In this document: positions 17,216 to 26,225 of the stretch, piece by piece
How positions within the stretch are numbered: position 1 is the stretch's first letter
How the letters are laid out: each line of letters begins with the position of its first letter
Origin: Helicobacter sp. NHP19-012
GTDB taxonomy: Bacteria; Campylobacterota; Campylobacteria; Campylobacterales; Helicobacteraceae
DNA length: 64,000 nt
Direction of reading: 5' to 3'
NCBI RefSeq assembly: GCF_019703325.1
Contig: NZ_AP024819.1
Coordinates: forward strand, 310,001-374,000
Program-made: the position numbers and the translations under genes
The notes under the pieces: model-generated
The model's database searches: none
What the model saw: the letters and a program-made list of their open reading frames with translations, nothing else
Told to the model about the DNA's origin: nothing

Positions 17216-17997
17216 AAAGTGTAGAGGTAGCGCACATACACAGAGTAATCGCGTTTCAAGCTGTAATAATACCCCCCTGTGTTCGCACTCTTAGAGGGGA
17301 AGAAAGGATTAACCAACATGGGCAATTTCACGCCCAGCTCCAAACCATTGTGCTTGTAAATGTTGGTCCTAAAGCCAAAGTTCAACCACACATTGAAGTT
17401 GCCGTGGTGGGGCAAGCCTGAAAGGTTAGCGCTGGGGTCTGCGGCTAAAAGGGCAGCTTTCCAAGCGTGTAAGGTGGCGGCATTGACTTGCCACGCGTTG
17501 CCCCCGATGGCAAAGCCCCCAAACACGCCCACGCTGGCGTTTTTGCGATCAATGAAGTTGCCCATGATGTCCGCGCCAATCCCATAAGCGACCATGCTCA
17601 AGCGGACATTTTGGTCATAGCCCACGAGGCTTAATTGTGGCCCCAAGTCGCTAAAGCCGTAGTCTAAAAAGCCATAGTAGCGCACGCCTAGCCACTTCGT
17701 CTTGGCATGGGGGAGCTTAAAGAAAAACTTCTGCCCGATTAAAAACCCAAAGCCATTCATCGCCCCATTGGCGTATTTAGCATGCCAACTGACATTTGTG
17801 CCTTGCCAGTTCTTGTAATCTGGACCCGTACCGGGAGGGTATGATGTGCCATTGGGGGCGACTGTGTTATACAGGTTGGTATTCATCCTGCCCTGCCCGA
17901 CTTGGTAGCCCGCCCCAATGAAAGTGCCACTCTCTTCGGCTGTCAAACTCCCCACAACCCCGAGGGCTAGAGGGACACCTAGTAAAAACTTTCTCAT
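17212..17997 (-). CDS. Helicobacter outer-membrane beta-barrel protein
   Basis: 261 aa with a cleavable signal peptide (ends near LTAEESG). Glycine/aromatic-rich amphipathic strands follow (SGTFIGAGYQVGQG, GFGFLIGQKFFFKLP, WLGVRYYGFLDYGFSD), and it ends in an aromatic-terminated strand, VYVRYLYTF. This is the layout of small Helicobacter OMPs related to the Hop/Hor groups. An extended -10 (TGC-TATGAT) lies upstream at 18043-18051. It converges with the antiporter gene, overlapping by 4 nt. Ligand unknown. Confidence 0.85.
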   Translation of the reverse strand: MRKFLLGVPLALGVVGSLTAEESGTFIGAGYQVGQGRMNTNLYNTVAPNGTSYPPGTGPDYKNWQGTNVSWHAKYANGAMNGFGFLIGQKFFFKLPHAKTKWLGVRYYGFLDYGFSDLGPQLSLVGYDQNVRLSMVAYGIGADIMGNFIDRKNASVGVFGGFAIGGNAWQVNAATLHAWKAALLAADPSANLSGLPHHGNFNVWLNFGFRTNIYKHNGLELGVKLPMLVNPFFPSKSANTGGYYYSLKRDYSVYVRYLYTF

Positions 17998-18042
17998 CGC
18001 AATCCTTTAAAGTTCATCACAAAAAGATATAAATAGACCACA

Positions 18043-18051
18043 ATCATAGCA
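18043..18051 (-). promoter_or_regulatory. Extended -10 promoter of the OMP gene
   Basis: Minus strand TGC-TATGAT, the sigma-80 style of Helicobacter promoters, about 45 nt upstream of the OMP start. Confidence 0.6.
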
Positions 18052-18114
18052 TGTTTCCTCTCATAAAACAAGAATTCTATATTTTTTATGGCACGCCCCC
18101 CTATAAAATTTAAG

Positions 18115-18120
18115 TATAAT
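18115..18120 (+). promoter_or_regulatory. -10 box of uvrA
   Basis: TATAAT in an A/T-rich context 25 nt upstream of the proposed uvrA start. Confidence 0.5.
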
Positions 18121-18145
18121 AGCCCGCTATCTTACCAAAAAAGAG

Positions 18146-20937
18146 TTGCATTTGCCAAACAGCATTAAAATCTATGGTGCCAAAGAGAATAATTTAAAAA
18201 ACATTGACCTTGAAATCCCTAAAAATCAATTCATTGTTTTTACGGGGCTTAGCGGATCGGGCAAGTCCACGCTCGCCTTTGACACGCTCTATGCTGAGGG
18301 GCAACGGCGTTACTTAGAGTCGCTCTCTAGCTATGCGAGGCAGTTTTTAGACAAGGTGGGCAAACCGGCGGTGGATAAAATCGAGGGGCTGATCCCTGCC
18401 ATTGCGATCGATCAAAAAACCACTTCCAAAAACCCCCGTTCCACGGTGGGCACGACCACAGAGATTTACGACTATTTGCGCTTGCTTTATGCCCGCGTGG
18501 GGCGGCAACACTGCCACTTGTGTGGCGCACCCATTGCATCCATGCAGCCTAGCGACATCATCGCCCAAGTCTTGCAAGAGTGTGCGGGGCGTAAGGTGTT
18601 GGTTTTAGCCCCCCTAGTGGATAATAAAAAAGGACACTTCAACGACATTTTGCAGGGCTTGCGCCAAAAGGGCTTTGTGCGGGCGCAAATTGACGGGGTC
18701 TTAACCCGCCTTGATGAGCCCTTGGAACTTGCCAAGAACAAAAAGCACAGCATTAAAGCCGTAGCCGATCGCCTTGAAGTGAGCGCACAAAACCAAGCGA
18801 GGCTCTCAAGTGCGCTAGAGCGGGCTTTGGCTGAGGGCTATGGGCGGGTAGAGGTGTTGGACTTAGACACGAACAAAAGTCGCCATTACAGCGAGCATTT
18901 GGCGTGCTTTGCTTGTAAAGTGAGCTTTGAGCCCCTAGAGCCCGTGAGCTTTTCGTTCAACTCGCCCAAAGGGGCTTGCCCTGAGTGCGCAGGGCTTGGG
19001 GCAAAGGTGAGTTTAGATATCCAAAAACTCTTAGATTTTAACCTCCCCATAGGCGACATGAAAAAAATTTTCTACCACAACGCCTACTATTGCGCCTTGT
19101 TTGAAGGCTTTTGTGCCACAAATGGGCTAGACACAAATAGCCTATTTGACAAGCTAGACCCCCACCAACAAGAAGCCCTACTTTATGGCAATGGCAAAGA
19201 AGTGCACTTCACCTACAAACAACAAAGCCTTAGCCGTCAGTGGATGGGGCTCATCCAAATCGCTTACGACTTCTTTAAGGACAGCAAGGACTTGAGCCAA
19301 TACATGTATGAAAAGCCCTGCACCAGCTGCAAGGGTTACCGCCTAAAACGGCAATCTTTGGCGGTGCAAGTGGCGGGGCTAAACATCTCTAGCTTGATAG
19401 ACATGCCCATAAACGCCGTGCATGCCTTCTTTAAGGACAAAGCCCACTTCGCCTATTTAAGCCCGCAAGAACAGCGCATCGCCGCCCCGATTTTAAAAGA
19501 GATCAACGAGAGGGTGTTTTTCTTAGTGGATGTGGGTTTGGGTTATCTCACTTTAGGGCGGGACGCAAGGACTCTTAGCGGGGGGGAGGCACAACGCATA
19601 AGGATCGCTAGTCAAATTGGCAGTGGGCTTACGGGGGTGTTGTATGTGCTAGACGAACCAAGCATTGGCTTACACGAAAGGGACACCGCTAAACTCATAC
19701 GCACTTTAAAGAATTTACAGCAAAAGGGCAACACTTTAATCGTGGTAGAGCATGACAAAGAAACGATCAAGCAAGCGGATTTCATCGTGGATATTGGTCC
19801 AAAAGCGGGCAAGCACGGGGGACAAGTGGTTTTTAGCGGCAGTGTGACTAAACTTTTGCAAAGCACCCACCCAACGGCGTTATACTTGCAAGGGGTGAAA
19901 AACATCACAAGACCCAAGTTAACCCCGCCTAAAAACCCGGCTTGTTTGCAATTAAAGGATGTACATATCCACAACATTAAAAACTTGCAGGTGAAAATCC
20001 CGCTAAAACAATTTGTGTGTGTTACGGGGGTGAGTGGGAGCGGTAAAAGCTCTTTGATTTTACAAACACTCTTGCCCATCGCCCAAGAGAAGTTAAACCA
20101 TGCCAAAAAAGCGGGGGGTGGGGGTTGTGCAGGGCTTGGAGCATTTAGACAAGGTGATTTACTTAGACCAAGCCCCCATAGGCAAGACCCCACGAAGCAA
20201 CCCCGCCACTTACACGGGGGTGATGGACGACATCCGCGAACTCTTTGCCCAAAGCAAGGATGCAAAAGTGCTAGGCTATAGCGCAAGTCGCTTTAGCTTC
20301 AATGTGCGGGGGGCGGTGCGAGAAGTGCCACGGGGAGGGGGAGATTAAAATTGAAATGCACTTTTTACCAGATGTCCTAGTGCAATGCGACAGCTGTAAG
20401 GGGAGCAAATACAACGAACAAACCCTAGCGGTGAAAATCAAGGATAAGTCCATTGCAGATATTTTGCACATGAGCGTGGAGGAAGCCCTAGAGTTTTTCT
20501 CTAAAATCCCCAAAATCGCCGCCAAATTGCAGACTTTAAACGCCGTGGGGCTAGGTTACATCACGCTAGGACAAAACGCCACGACCTTAAGCGGAGGGGA
20601 GGCGCAGCGCATTAAATTAGCCAAAGAACTGAGCCGCAAAGACACGGGCAAGACTTTGTATATCTTAGACGAGCCCACCACGGGGCTGCACTTTGAGGAT
20701 ATACAACTTCTCTTAAATGTCTTGCACTCTTTAGTGGCTTTGGGCAACTCTATGATTGTCATCGAGCACAATTTAGACATCATTAAGAACGCAGACCATG
20801 TCATTGACATGGGTCCTGAGGGAGGCTCTGGGGGGGGGCAAGTTGTCGCTACAGGCAGTCCTGCAACCTTGGCTAAAAACCACGCTAAAACGGGAAGTTT
20901 CACGGGCAAATATTTAGCCCTAGAGTTGGGGCTTTAA
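18146..20937 (+). pseudogene. uvrA: uvrA, excinuclease subunit A, two frameshifts
   Basis: About 930 codons in all with every UvrA landmark: Walker A GLSGSGKST (34-42), zinc motif CHLCGAPI, CPECAGLGAK, first signature [11 protein letters not shown], second Walker [24 protein letters not shown] with CDSCKG, second signature [11 protein letters not shown] and DEPTTGLH. The frame is broken twice, at a GGGGGG(T)GGGGG stretch (~20113-20125) and at a six-G run (~20309-20314), with stops at 20281 and 20346 in the wrong frames. UvrA binds damaged DNA in nucleotide excision repair. Both breaks sit in G homopolymers, so assembly error or phase variation are as likely as true loss. Start is TTG. Confidence 0.85.
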
Positions 20938-20944
20938 GATAAAA

Positions 20945-20981
20945 ATTTTTAGGTAAATCAGCACCGATTAGACCTAAAAAT
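20945..20981. terminator. Inverted repeat after uvrA, possible terminator
   Basis: Arms ATTTTTAGGT (20945-20954) and ACCTAAAAAT (20972-20981) pair perfectly over 10 bp with a 17-nt loop, 8 nt after the uvrA stop. The stem is A/T-rich, so termination strength is doubtful. Confidence 0.4.
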
Positions 20982-21077
20982 CCATGTAAAATAAACTTGA
21001 AGCATTTGCTAGGGAACTTTAAGCCCATTAAGTGGGCGTCTTTAAAAACTTTCATTTACCAAAGTAAACAAGAGTTT

Positions 21078-21137
21078 TGCTATAGTCTGCGGTATGAGAA
21101 CCGAAGGTTGGGCGAAAGCCTGACCTGGAAGGTTTTC
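21078..21137 (+). promoter_or_regulatory. Extended -10 promoter and folded leader of the Ser/Asn microprotein
   Basis: TG-C-TATAGT (TATAGT at 21081-21086) predicts a start near 21093. The leader can fold immediately: an outer stem GAGAACC (21096-21102) with GGTTTTC (21131-21137), and an inner 8-bp stem 21106-21113 with 21118-21125 capped by a GAAA tetraloop. The two are separated by an asymmetric internal loop (GAA opposite TGGAA). I could not match it to a known riboswitch or to SRP RNA. Confidence 0.6.
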
Positions 21138-21159
21138 AAATTTTTGGAAGGAGAATGTT

Positions 21160-21276
21160 ATGAGCAACAACAGCAACAACAGCAGGAACAGCAACAACAG
21201 CAATAACAGCAGCAGCAGCAACCGCAACAATAGCAATAACAGCAACAATAGCAATAACAGCAACAACCAAGACTAA
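21160..21276 (+). CDS. 38-aa Ser/Asn-repeat microprotein
   Basis: A short frame with a near-ideal ribosome site (GGAAGGAG, 7 nt before ATG) encoding an almost pure Ser-Asn-Asn repeat (MSNNSNNSRNSNNSNN, later SSSSNRNN, ending NNQD). Not hydrophobic and has no signal peptide. It stands alone between uvrA and the convergent phosphomannomutase gene, with its own promoter, structured leader and terminator, which argues that it is a real transcription unit. The AGCAAC/AACAGC repeats at DNA level are prone to length change by slippage. No family recognised and no function proposed. Confidence 0.6.
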   Translation: MSNNSNNSRNSNNSNNSSSSNRNNSNNSNNSNNSNNQD

Positions 21277-21282
21277 GCTGTG

Positions 21283-21312
21283 CTTGCCCCTCCCCCTCGT
21301 GGGGGGGTGAGA
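21283..21312 (+). terminator. GC-rich hairpin terminator of the microprotein unit
   Basis: CCCCTCCCCC, loop TCGT, then GGGGGGGTGAG form a strong hairpin just after the microprotein stop; a T-rich stretch follows only after some distance, so termination efficiency is uncertain. Confidence 0.5.
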
Positions 21313-21442
21313 TCCCCTACAAGTTCTTTCTTCTTTTAAGCTTTTTTCAGATCCTAGATTATGAGCAGGTCGAGGTGTGGCTCTTGATCCAAGCTTTTAG
21401 TCAAACCAAGAGGGTATGTTCACCTAGAATTTGTAACTTTCA

Positions 21443-22828
21443 TCAATAGTTAAGCAATCCTAACACTGCTTGCTTATAGGCTTGTGCACTCTCTTCATCC
21501 TTGCCTTCAAAACGCGTAACGAGCATGGGCGTGGTGTTGCTCGCCCTAACAAGCGCAAAGCCATCTTTAAAGACCACTCTAATCCCATCAATGTCTATCA
21601 AGTCCACAATGGGGGGGAAGTTTTGCGGTAATTGCCCCCTTAGACTCTCTTTAAGTCTTTCAATGATTTCAAACTTCTCTTCTTCTTTGACAGCGATTTT
21701 TTCCTCAGGGGTTTTATAAGAGTAGGGTAAGTTCTTTAAACTCTCTTCTAAAGTGTTTGGGGCTTGCTCTAAAAACAACTCTAAGAGGCGCAAACACGCA
21801 TACAGCGCATCGTCATAGCCAAAATAGCGGTCGTTGAAGAATAAATGCCCGCTCATCTCGGCGGCGAAGTGGGCGTTTGTTTCTTTAAGCTTGACCTTTA
21901 AATTGCTATGCCCCGTTTTATACATAATAGCTTGCCCGATTGCGTTGATGGCGTTGTACATGACTTGCGAACATTTGACTTCGCCGATGACTAGGGGCTT
22001 AATGCCTTTTTGGGCTAGGCTCTTGGCAAATAAAATCGCCAGCTCATCGCCTGCATAAATGCGCCCCCTTGTTAGCAAGGCGACTCGATCTGCGTCCCCG
22101 TCAAAGGCAATGCCGATAGGGATTTGATGCGCTTGCATGTGCGCTTGCAAGTCTTTTAAATTCTTGGCTTCACTAGGGTCGGGGTGGTGGTTAGGGAAAG
22201 TCCCATCGGGGGTAGAATAAAGGCTATCAAACTTGATATTTAACGCCCTTAGCACCGGCTCTAAACCGATCGCCCCCACTCCATTGCCAAAATCCAAAGC
22301 GATTTTATAGGGGAAGTTTTGTAGGTGTGCAAAGGCGTTGATCAAATAGGCATGGTAGGCCTCTTTGGCGTTAAGTGTGTGGGTGGGTGCGGATTTTTGG
22401 GTGTAGGGTGTGGGGGCTTTTAGCATTTGCTCTTTTAGCTCTTGAATGGCTTGCCCGTAAAAGGGCTTTTGATCTAAAGTGATCTTAAAGCCATTGTATT
22501 CGGGGGGGTTGTGCGAGCCGGTGATCATAATGGAGTGGGGGGTGTGGGTGTTGTCAATGGGATTAAAGGTGGCAAAGTAAGCTACGGGCGTGGGGACAAG
22601 CCCCATATCATAAACTTCTACAAAGTTTTCAAGCCCGCTTTTAAGCCACTGAAATAAGGTGGGCGAGTGGGTGCGGGCATCGTAGCCTAAAGCCACTTTG
22701 GGGCAGGTTTGCGCCATGATTTTACCCAGCTCTAGCCCGATTTGGCGCACACAAGGCTCGTTTAAATTCTTGTTGAAAATCCCCCTAATGTCGTATTCTC
22801 TAAAAATGCTTGGGTCTAATTGCATCAA
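21443..22828 (-). CDS. Phosphomannomutase/phosphoglucomutase
   Basis: 461-aa alpha-D-phosphohexomutase (AlgC/ManB type), interconverting mannose- or glucose-6-phosphate and the 1-phosphates for LPS and glycoconjugate synthesis. Motifs: the phosphoserine loop MITGSHNPPEYNGFK (~104-118), metal-binding DGDADR, sugar-binding GEVK, then EMSGHLFF, and the C-terminal phosphate-binding RASNTTPML. Comparable to H. pylori HP1275. It is 15 nt downstream of cfa on the same strand. Confidence 0.92.
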   Translation of the reverse strand: MMQLDPSIFREYDIRGIFNKNLNEPCVRQIGLELGKIMAQTCPKVALGYDARTHSPTLFQWLKSGLENFVEVYDMGLVPTPVAYFATFNPIDNTHTPHSIMITGSHNPPEYNGFKITLDQKPFYGQAIQELKEQMLKAPTPYTQKSAPTHTLNAKEAYHAYLINAFAHLQNFPYKIALDFGNGVGAIGLEPVLRALNIKFDSLYSTPDGTFPNHHPDPSEAKNLKDLQAHMQAHQIPIGIAFDGDADRVALLTRGRIYAGDELAILFAKSLAQKGIKPLVIGEVKCSQVMYNAINAIGQAIMYKTGHSNLKVKLKETNAHFAAEMSGHLFFNDRYFGYDDALYACLRLLELFLEQAPNTLEESLKNLPYSYKTPEEKIAVKEEEKFEIIERLKESLRGQLPQNFPPIVDLIDIDGIRVVFKDGFALVRASNTTPMLVTRFEGKDEESAQAYKQAVLGLLNY

Positions 22829-22842
22829 AGTCCTTTACTGAT

Positions 22843-24009
22843 TTACTGGTAAATATAGGCGTTTGTCAAGGGAATGGTGTTGTCTACACTGTTGGTTAAA
22901 AGCAGTTGGTAAAGATCAACACTACCTACCCTAAAGGCGGAGGCGCAGCTGTTTAAGTAGAGCGACCACATACGGATGAAGCGGGCATCATACATTTGGG
23001 AGATTTGCTCTTGTTTATCGCAAAAGTTTTTATACCAAAGGTCCAGAGTTTTGGCGTAGTGTAAGCGTAAACTCTCGGCTAAGACTAAGTGAAAATCGCT
23101 TTCACTGGCAACAGAAATCACTTCACGCAAAGAGGGCAGATACCCGCCGGGAAAAATGTATTTATCAATCCATGCGTTGGTGGTGCCCTCAAAGCAACAT
23201 AAAATGGAGTGCAGTAAGAACATGCCCCCCACTTTCAGCACTTCCTTGACTTTTTTAAAGTAAAAGGGCAGATTCGCCTTGCCGACATGCTCGAACATCC
23301 CGACACTCACCACTTTATCAAAGCGGTAATGCAAGCCGTCCAAATCTTGGTAATTTAACAGCTTGATCGTAACCCGATCGGACAATCCTAAATCCTTCAC
23401 CCGTTGGCTCGCCTGCTTAAATTGCTCTTCAGAGATGGTGATTCCCATCACTTCCACATTGTATTCTTGCGCTGCCCGAATGGAGAGATAACCCCAACCA
23501 CAGCCAATGTCTAAAAGTTTTTCGCCCTGCTTGAGGTCTAATTTTTTTAAGGTGTGATCTAACTTTTGCAATTGGGCTTGGTACAAAGTGTCGCTCTCTT
23601 TTTTAAAGTAAGCGCAAGAGTAGCTTAAGGTTTCGTCTAGCCATAGGGCGTAAAATTCATTGCCTAAATCATAGTGGCTTTCAATATTTGATTTTTCTTT
23701 GTCTGCGGGTTGGATGGGTGTAGCGTTGTCGTGTTTGTGCAAATGGTCATAGTTTGTCTGTAAATACAGCACCCGCATCACGGCATCCATCGAGCCCTCA
23801 ATGTCGATCAGCCCGTCCATGTAGGCTTCGGCAATGGTTAAGGACATGTCCTTTTTAATGTCGCTCATTTTTAGGGGGCGGTTGATTTTTATGGTGAATT
23901 GTGGGGTTTTGGTGCCGTTTTGGTAGACTTCTTTGTCCCAAAACACCACGCGGTAATCCCCATTTTGCCATTTCTTAAACATGGATTTTAGAAAAAATTT
24001 AGAGAGCAT
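22843..24009 (-). CDS. cfa: Cyclopropane-fatty-acyl-phospholipid synthase
   Basis: 388 aa. It methylenates unsaturated acyl chains in membrane phospholipids using S-adenosylmethionine, a modification linked to acid tolerance. The SAM site LDIGCGWGYLSI lies near residues 165-176. Further family motifs are SHYDLGNEFYALWLDETLSYSCAYF (about 130-155), VGMFEHVG and the catalytic-region sequence FPGGYLPS. Full length, with clean neighbours. Confidence 0.95.
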   Translation of the reverse strand: MLSKFFLKSMFKKWQNGDYRVVFWDKEVYQNGTKTPQFTIKINRPLKMSDIKKDMSLTIAEAYMDGLIDIEGSMDAVMRVLYLQTNYDHLHKHDNATPIQPADKEKSNIESHYDLGNEFYALWLDETLSYSCAYFKKESDTLYQAQLQKLDHTLKKLDLKQGEKLLDIGCGWGYLSIRAAQEYNVEVMGITISEEQFKQASQRVKDLGLSDRVTIKLLNYQDLDGLHYRFDKVVSVGMFEHVGKANLPFYFKKVKEVLKVGGMFLLHSILCCFEGTTNAWIDKYIFPGGYLPSLREVISVASESDFHLVLAESLRLHYAKTLDLWYKNFCDKQEQISQMYDARFIRMWSLYLNSCASAFRVGSVDLYQLLLTNSVDNTIPLTNAYIYQ

Positions 24010-24141
24010 GGTTTAAACCTTCGTTTGTGCTCCACCTATTGTGGGGTGTGCTAAGGCGTGTAAAGCCGCCATTGTAAACTAATTTCATTTAAAAATCCTT
24101 AGCGTTGCGCGGCCAAAAGTTTGCGTTAACCATTTTTAGGC

Positions 24142-24147
24142 TAAAAT
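24142..24147 (+). promoter_or_regulatory. -10 box of napA
   Basis: TAAAAT 55 nt upstream of the napA start; the 5' leader contains a small CTAGT/ACTAG inverted repeat. No Fur box is obvious to me. Confidence 0.4.
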
Positions 24148-24201
24148 GGGCAGCTAGTTTTTTAAGACTAGTGAGCAAAAAACTATAAAAAAAGGGAGTT
24201 T

Positions 24202-24642
24202 ATGAAAACAAAGACACTTGATCTACTAAGACAACTTCAAGCCGACAGCATTGTTTTGTTCATGAAGTTACACAATTTCCATTGGAATGTGAAAGGGCAT
24301 GACTTCCACGCCGTGCATAAATTCACGCAAGCCGTGTACGAAGAGTTTGCCGACATGTTTGACGATTTGGCCGAAAGGGTGGCCCAACTAGGGCATGTCC
24401 CCGTGGTAACCCTTGCCGAGGCGTTGAAAGTCGCCCACATTAAAGAGGAGAGCAAGCACAGTTTCCACTCTAAAGAAGTGTTTGAAGCCGTTTTGCACGA
24501 CTACGAGCATTTGGAAAAACACTTTACCCAACTCTCGGAATTTGCCGATGAAGCGGGCGATAAAGTCACCGCCGCCTACGCCGACGAACAGCTTGCTAAA
24601 TTGCAAAAATCTGTATGGATGTTGAAGGCTAGTCTAGCTTAA
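24202..24642 (+). CDS. napA: Dps-family bacterioferritin / neutrophil-activating protein
   Basis: 146 aa, the usual HP-NAP length (about 144). Dodecameric iron-storage ferroxidase that protects DNA. Ferroxidase ligands are visible: [12 protein letters not shown] (His), DFHAVHKF (His) and [14 protein letters not shown] (Asp/Glu). In H. pylori NapA also recruits neutrophils. AAAGGGAG lies upstream. It ends overlapping the HP0242 homologue by one base, a conserved arrangement. Confidence 0.95.
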   Translation: MKTKTLDLLRQLQADSIVLFMKLHNFHWNVKGHDFHAVHKFTQAVYEEFADMFDDLAERVAQLGHVPVVTLAEALKVAHIKEESKHSFHSKEVFEAVLHDYEHLEKHFTQLSEFADEAGDKVTAAYADEQLAKLQKSVWMLKASLA

Positions 24643-24932
24643 TGCTACAGGATCAAGACCAAGGTTTAGAGGTTTTGGAGGGCGACCCCCTTGAAAAGTG
24701 GGGGGAAATCCTACTGCACGCCAGTCCCAAGCGTTCTTTTGAGGAATTGGAGCGGTTTTTAGAGTGGCAGGCTTTAGGCACACTCTTTTTAGAACAAGAA
24801 GGCTTGGAGGATAAGTTTGAGGCGTTGTTAAAACAGCTGAGATTTGATCCCAACTTGCAAGAAAAAGTGCACGCTAAAAAGGTGGATTTAGCCATACAAT
24901 CCATGGCAGCCGTCCTTAGTGGGCATGAATAG
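24642..24932 (+). CDS. DUF2018 protein, HP0242 homologue
   Basis: 96-aa all-helical acidic protein. Its H. pylori homologue HP0242 is known as an intertwined (pseudo-knotted) homodimer of unknown function. The pattern ERFLEWQALGTLFLEQEG ... LRFDPNLQEKV fits that family. Start overlaps the napA stop (TAATG); end overlaps the next gene by 8-14 nt. The conserved linkage suggests co-expression with napA. Confidence 0.82.
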   Translation: MLQDQDQGLEVLEGDPLEKWGEILLHASPKRSFEELERFLEWQALGTLFLEQEGLEDKFEALLKQLRFDPNLQEKVHAKKVDLAIQSMAAVLSGHE

Positions 24933-25323
24933 GCTTTGGTTCGTGTTGCTCCTAGCCCCTATATTATATGCTAAACCGCTAGATCGCACACTCACGCTTA
25001 AAAAAGACGAGGTTTTTAGTGGAAAGTTGCAACTAAATAAATTTAAAAAGCCCCTAAGTTTGCGCTGGACTCTTTTTAAAGATCACGGGTTAGTGGTGCA
25101 TTTAAAGTTAAACCACTTCCCCTATCAATTCATTTTATACAAGGATTTACAACGCAACACCTTTAGAGCGGATATTTTTAAAGAGAATAGCGCAGAGCAA
25201 AAGATCAGCGGCAATTACGAACATCCCTATTTTTTGGTAACCTTTAAAAACTTCAACGACAAAGAGGGGGCGGCGACCTTGAGGGTGAAAGCATCTTCCC
25301 AACTTAAATGGATCGAACCTTAA
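24919..25323 (+). CDS. Exported hypothetical protein, HP0241 homologue
   Basis: 134 aa (GTG start; the ATG two codons later is an alternative) with a signal peptide RLWFVLLLAPILYA. The mature part is basic and beta-rich, with no domain I can name. Its position between the HP0242 and ispB homologues is the same as in H. pylori. Function unknown; probably periplasmic. Confidence 0.72.
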   Translation: MGMNRLWFVLLLAPILYAKPLDRTLTLKKDEVFSGKLQLNKFKKPLSLRWTLFKDHGLVVHLKLNHFPYQFILYKDLQRNTFRADIFKENSAEQKISGNYEHPYFLVTFKNFNDKEGAATLRVKASSQLKWIEP

Positions 25324-26216
25324 TGTTAGAGCGCATACAAGCCAAGATCGAAGCATATTTAGAAGAGGTGGGTAGCCCACAAGTCTTACGCATGGCACAG
25401 AACTTAGGCATGGGTAAAATGCTAAGAAGCCGTTTGATTTTAACCATTTGCGCCAAACACCCTAAGCTCGTGGATTTTTGCGCCATCATAGAAATGATCC
25501 AAACCGCCTCCCTGCTCCACGATGATGTCATCGACCACGCTGCCACAAGGCGCGGACACGAGTCGCTAAACCACGCCTTTGGCAACACAAACGCCATCAT
25601 GCTCGGCGACATTTTCTACTCCAAGGCTTTTTGTGCCTTAGCCGACTTTGCCAAACCCATCATAGAGGTGGTCGCCCAAAGCGTGGTGGCCCTCTCTAGG
25701 GGCGAAATCAAAGACACCCAAATGGCGCAAGGCTTTAACCCCAGCCAAGATTTTTACATCGACATGGTCGCCGACAAGAGCGCAGCCCTGATTGTGGCAA
25801 GCAGTGGGGGGGCAGCCCTTTTAGCGGGCTTGGACTTTAAAAAATACGCCGCCTTTGGGCACAACTTTGGCATCGCCTTTCAAATCATTGACGACTTGCT
25901 CGACATCACACAACCTAAAGAGGTGCTGGGTAAGCCTGCTTTTAGTGACTTTAAAGAGGGCAAGAGCACCCTGCCCTATATCCTTTTGCACCAACGCCTA
26001 AGCCCCGCAGAGCAGGGCATTTTAAGGGGGTATTTTAAAAGCCCCAAAGAAGAGGCAAAGCTGTGGTGCAGTGAAAAATTTAAAGAACATAACATCATCC
26101 AAGCCACTTTGCAAGAGGCCAAAGCCTACACCCAAAAAGCCCTAGAGGCGATTAGGGGCGAGAACAACCAAGCCCTAGAGGCAATGGCTTTGCAGGTTTT
26201 GGAAAGACAATTTTAG
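25323..26216 (+). CDS. ispB: Polyprenyl diphosphate synthase (octaprenyl type)
   Basis: 297 aa from MLERIQAKIE (ATG overlapping the previous TAA; the frame extends five codons upstream). Trans-isoprenyl diphosphate synthase making the quinone side chain, or longer prenyl diphosphates. The first Asp-rich motif LLHDDVID and second IIDDLLD are intact, as is the family's MLGDIFYSKAF. Synteny with HP0240. The chain length of the product cannot be told with confidence. Confidence 0.88.
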   Translation: MLERIQAKIEAYLEEVGSPQVLRMAQNLGMGKMLRSRLILTICAKHPKLVDFCAIIEMIQTASLLHDDVIDHAATRRGHESLNHAFGNTNAIMLGDIFYSKAFCALADFAKPIIEVVAQSVVALSRGEIKDTQMAQGFNPSQDFYIDMVADKSAALIVASSGGAALLAGLDFKKYAAFGHNFGIAFQIIDDLLDITQPKEVLGKPAFSDFKEGKSTLPYILLHQRLSPAEQGILRGYFKSPKEEAKLWCSEKFKEHNIIQATLQEAKAYTQKALEAIRGENNQALEAMALQVLERQF

Positions 26217-26225
26217 GGGGCTAGA

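Noticed and set aside
21090..21140. Leader of the microprotein as SRP RNA or a known riboswitch
   Set aside because: The GGAA-tetraloop and 5'-loop signatures of SRP RNA are missing, and no riboswitch consensus I know fits the stems.
20997..21206. Open frame ending in a poly-Gln tract (QQQQ...) over the CAACAG repeats
   Set aside because: Lacks a ribosome site at its start, crosses the predicted promoter and leader, and is only an alternative frame of the Ser/Asn microprotein, which has the Shine-Dalgarno.
21042..21266. Antisense open frame encoding an almost pure poly-Leu protein
   Set aside because: It is the reverse complement of the CAACAG repeat; no start signals and implausible composition.
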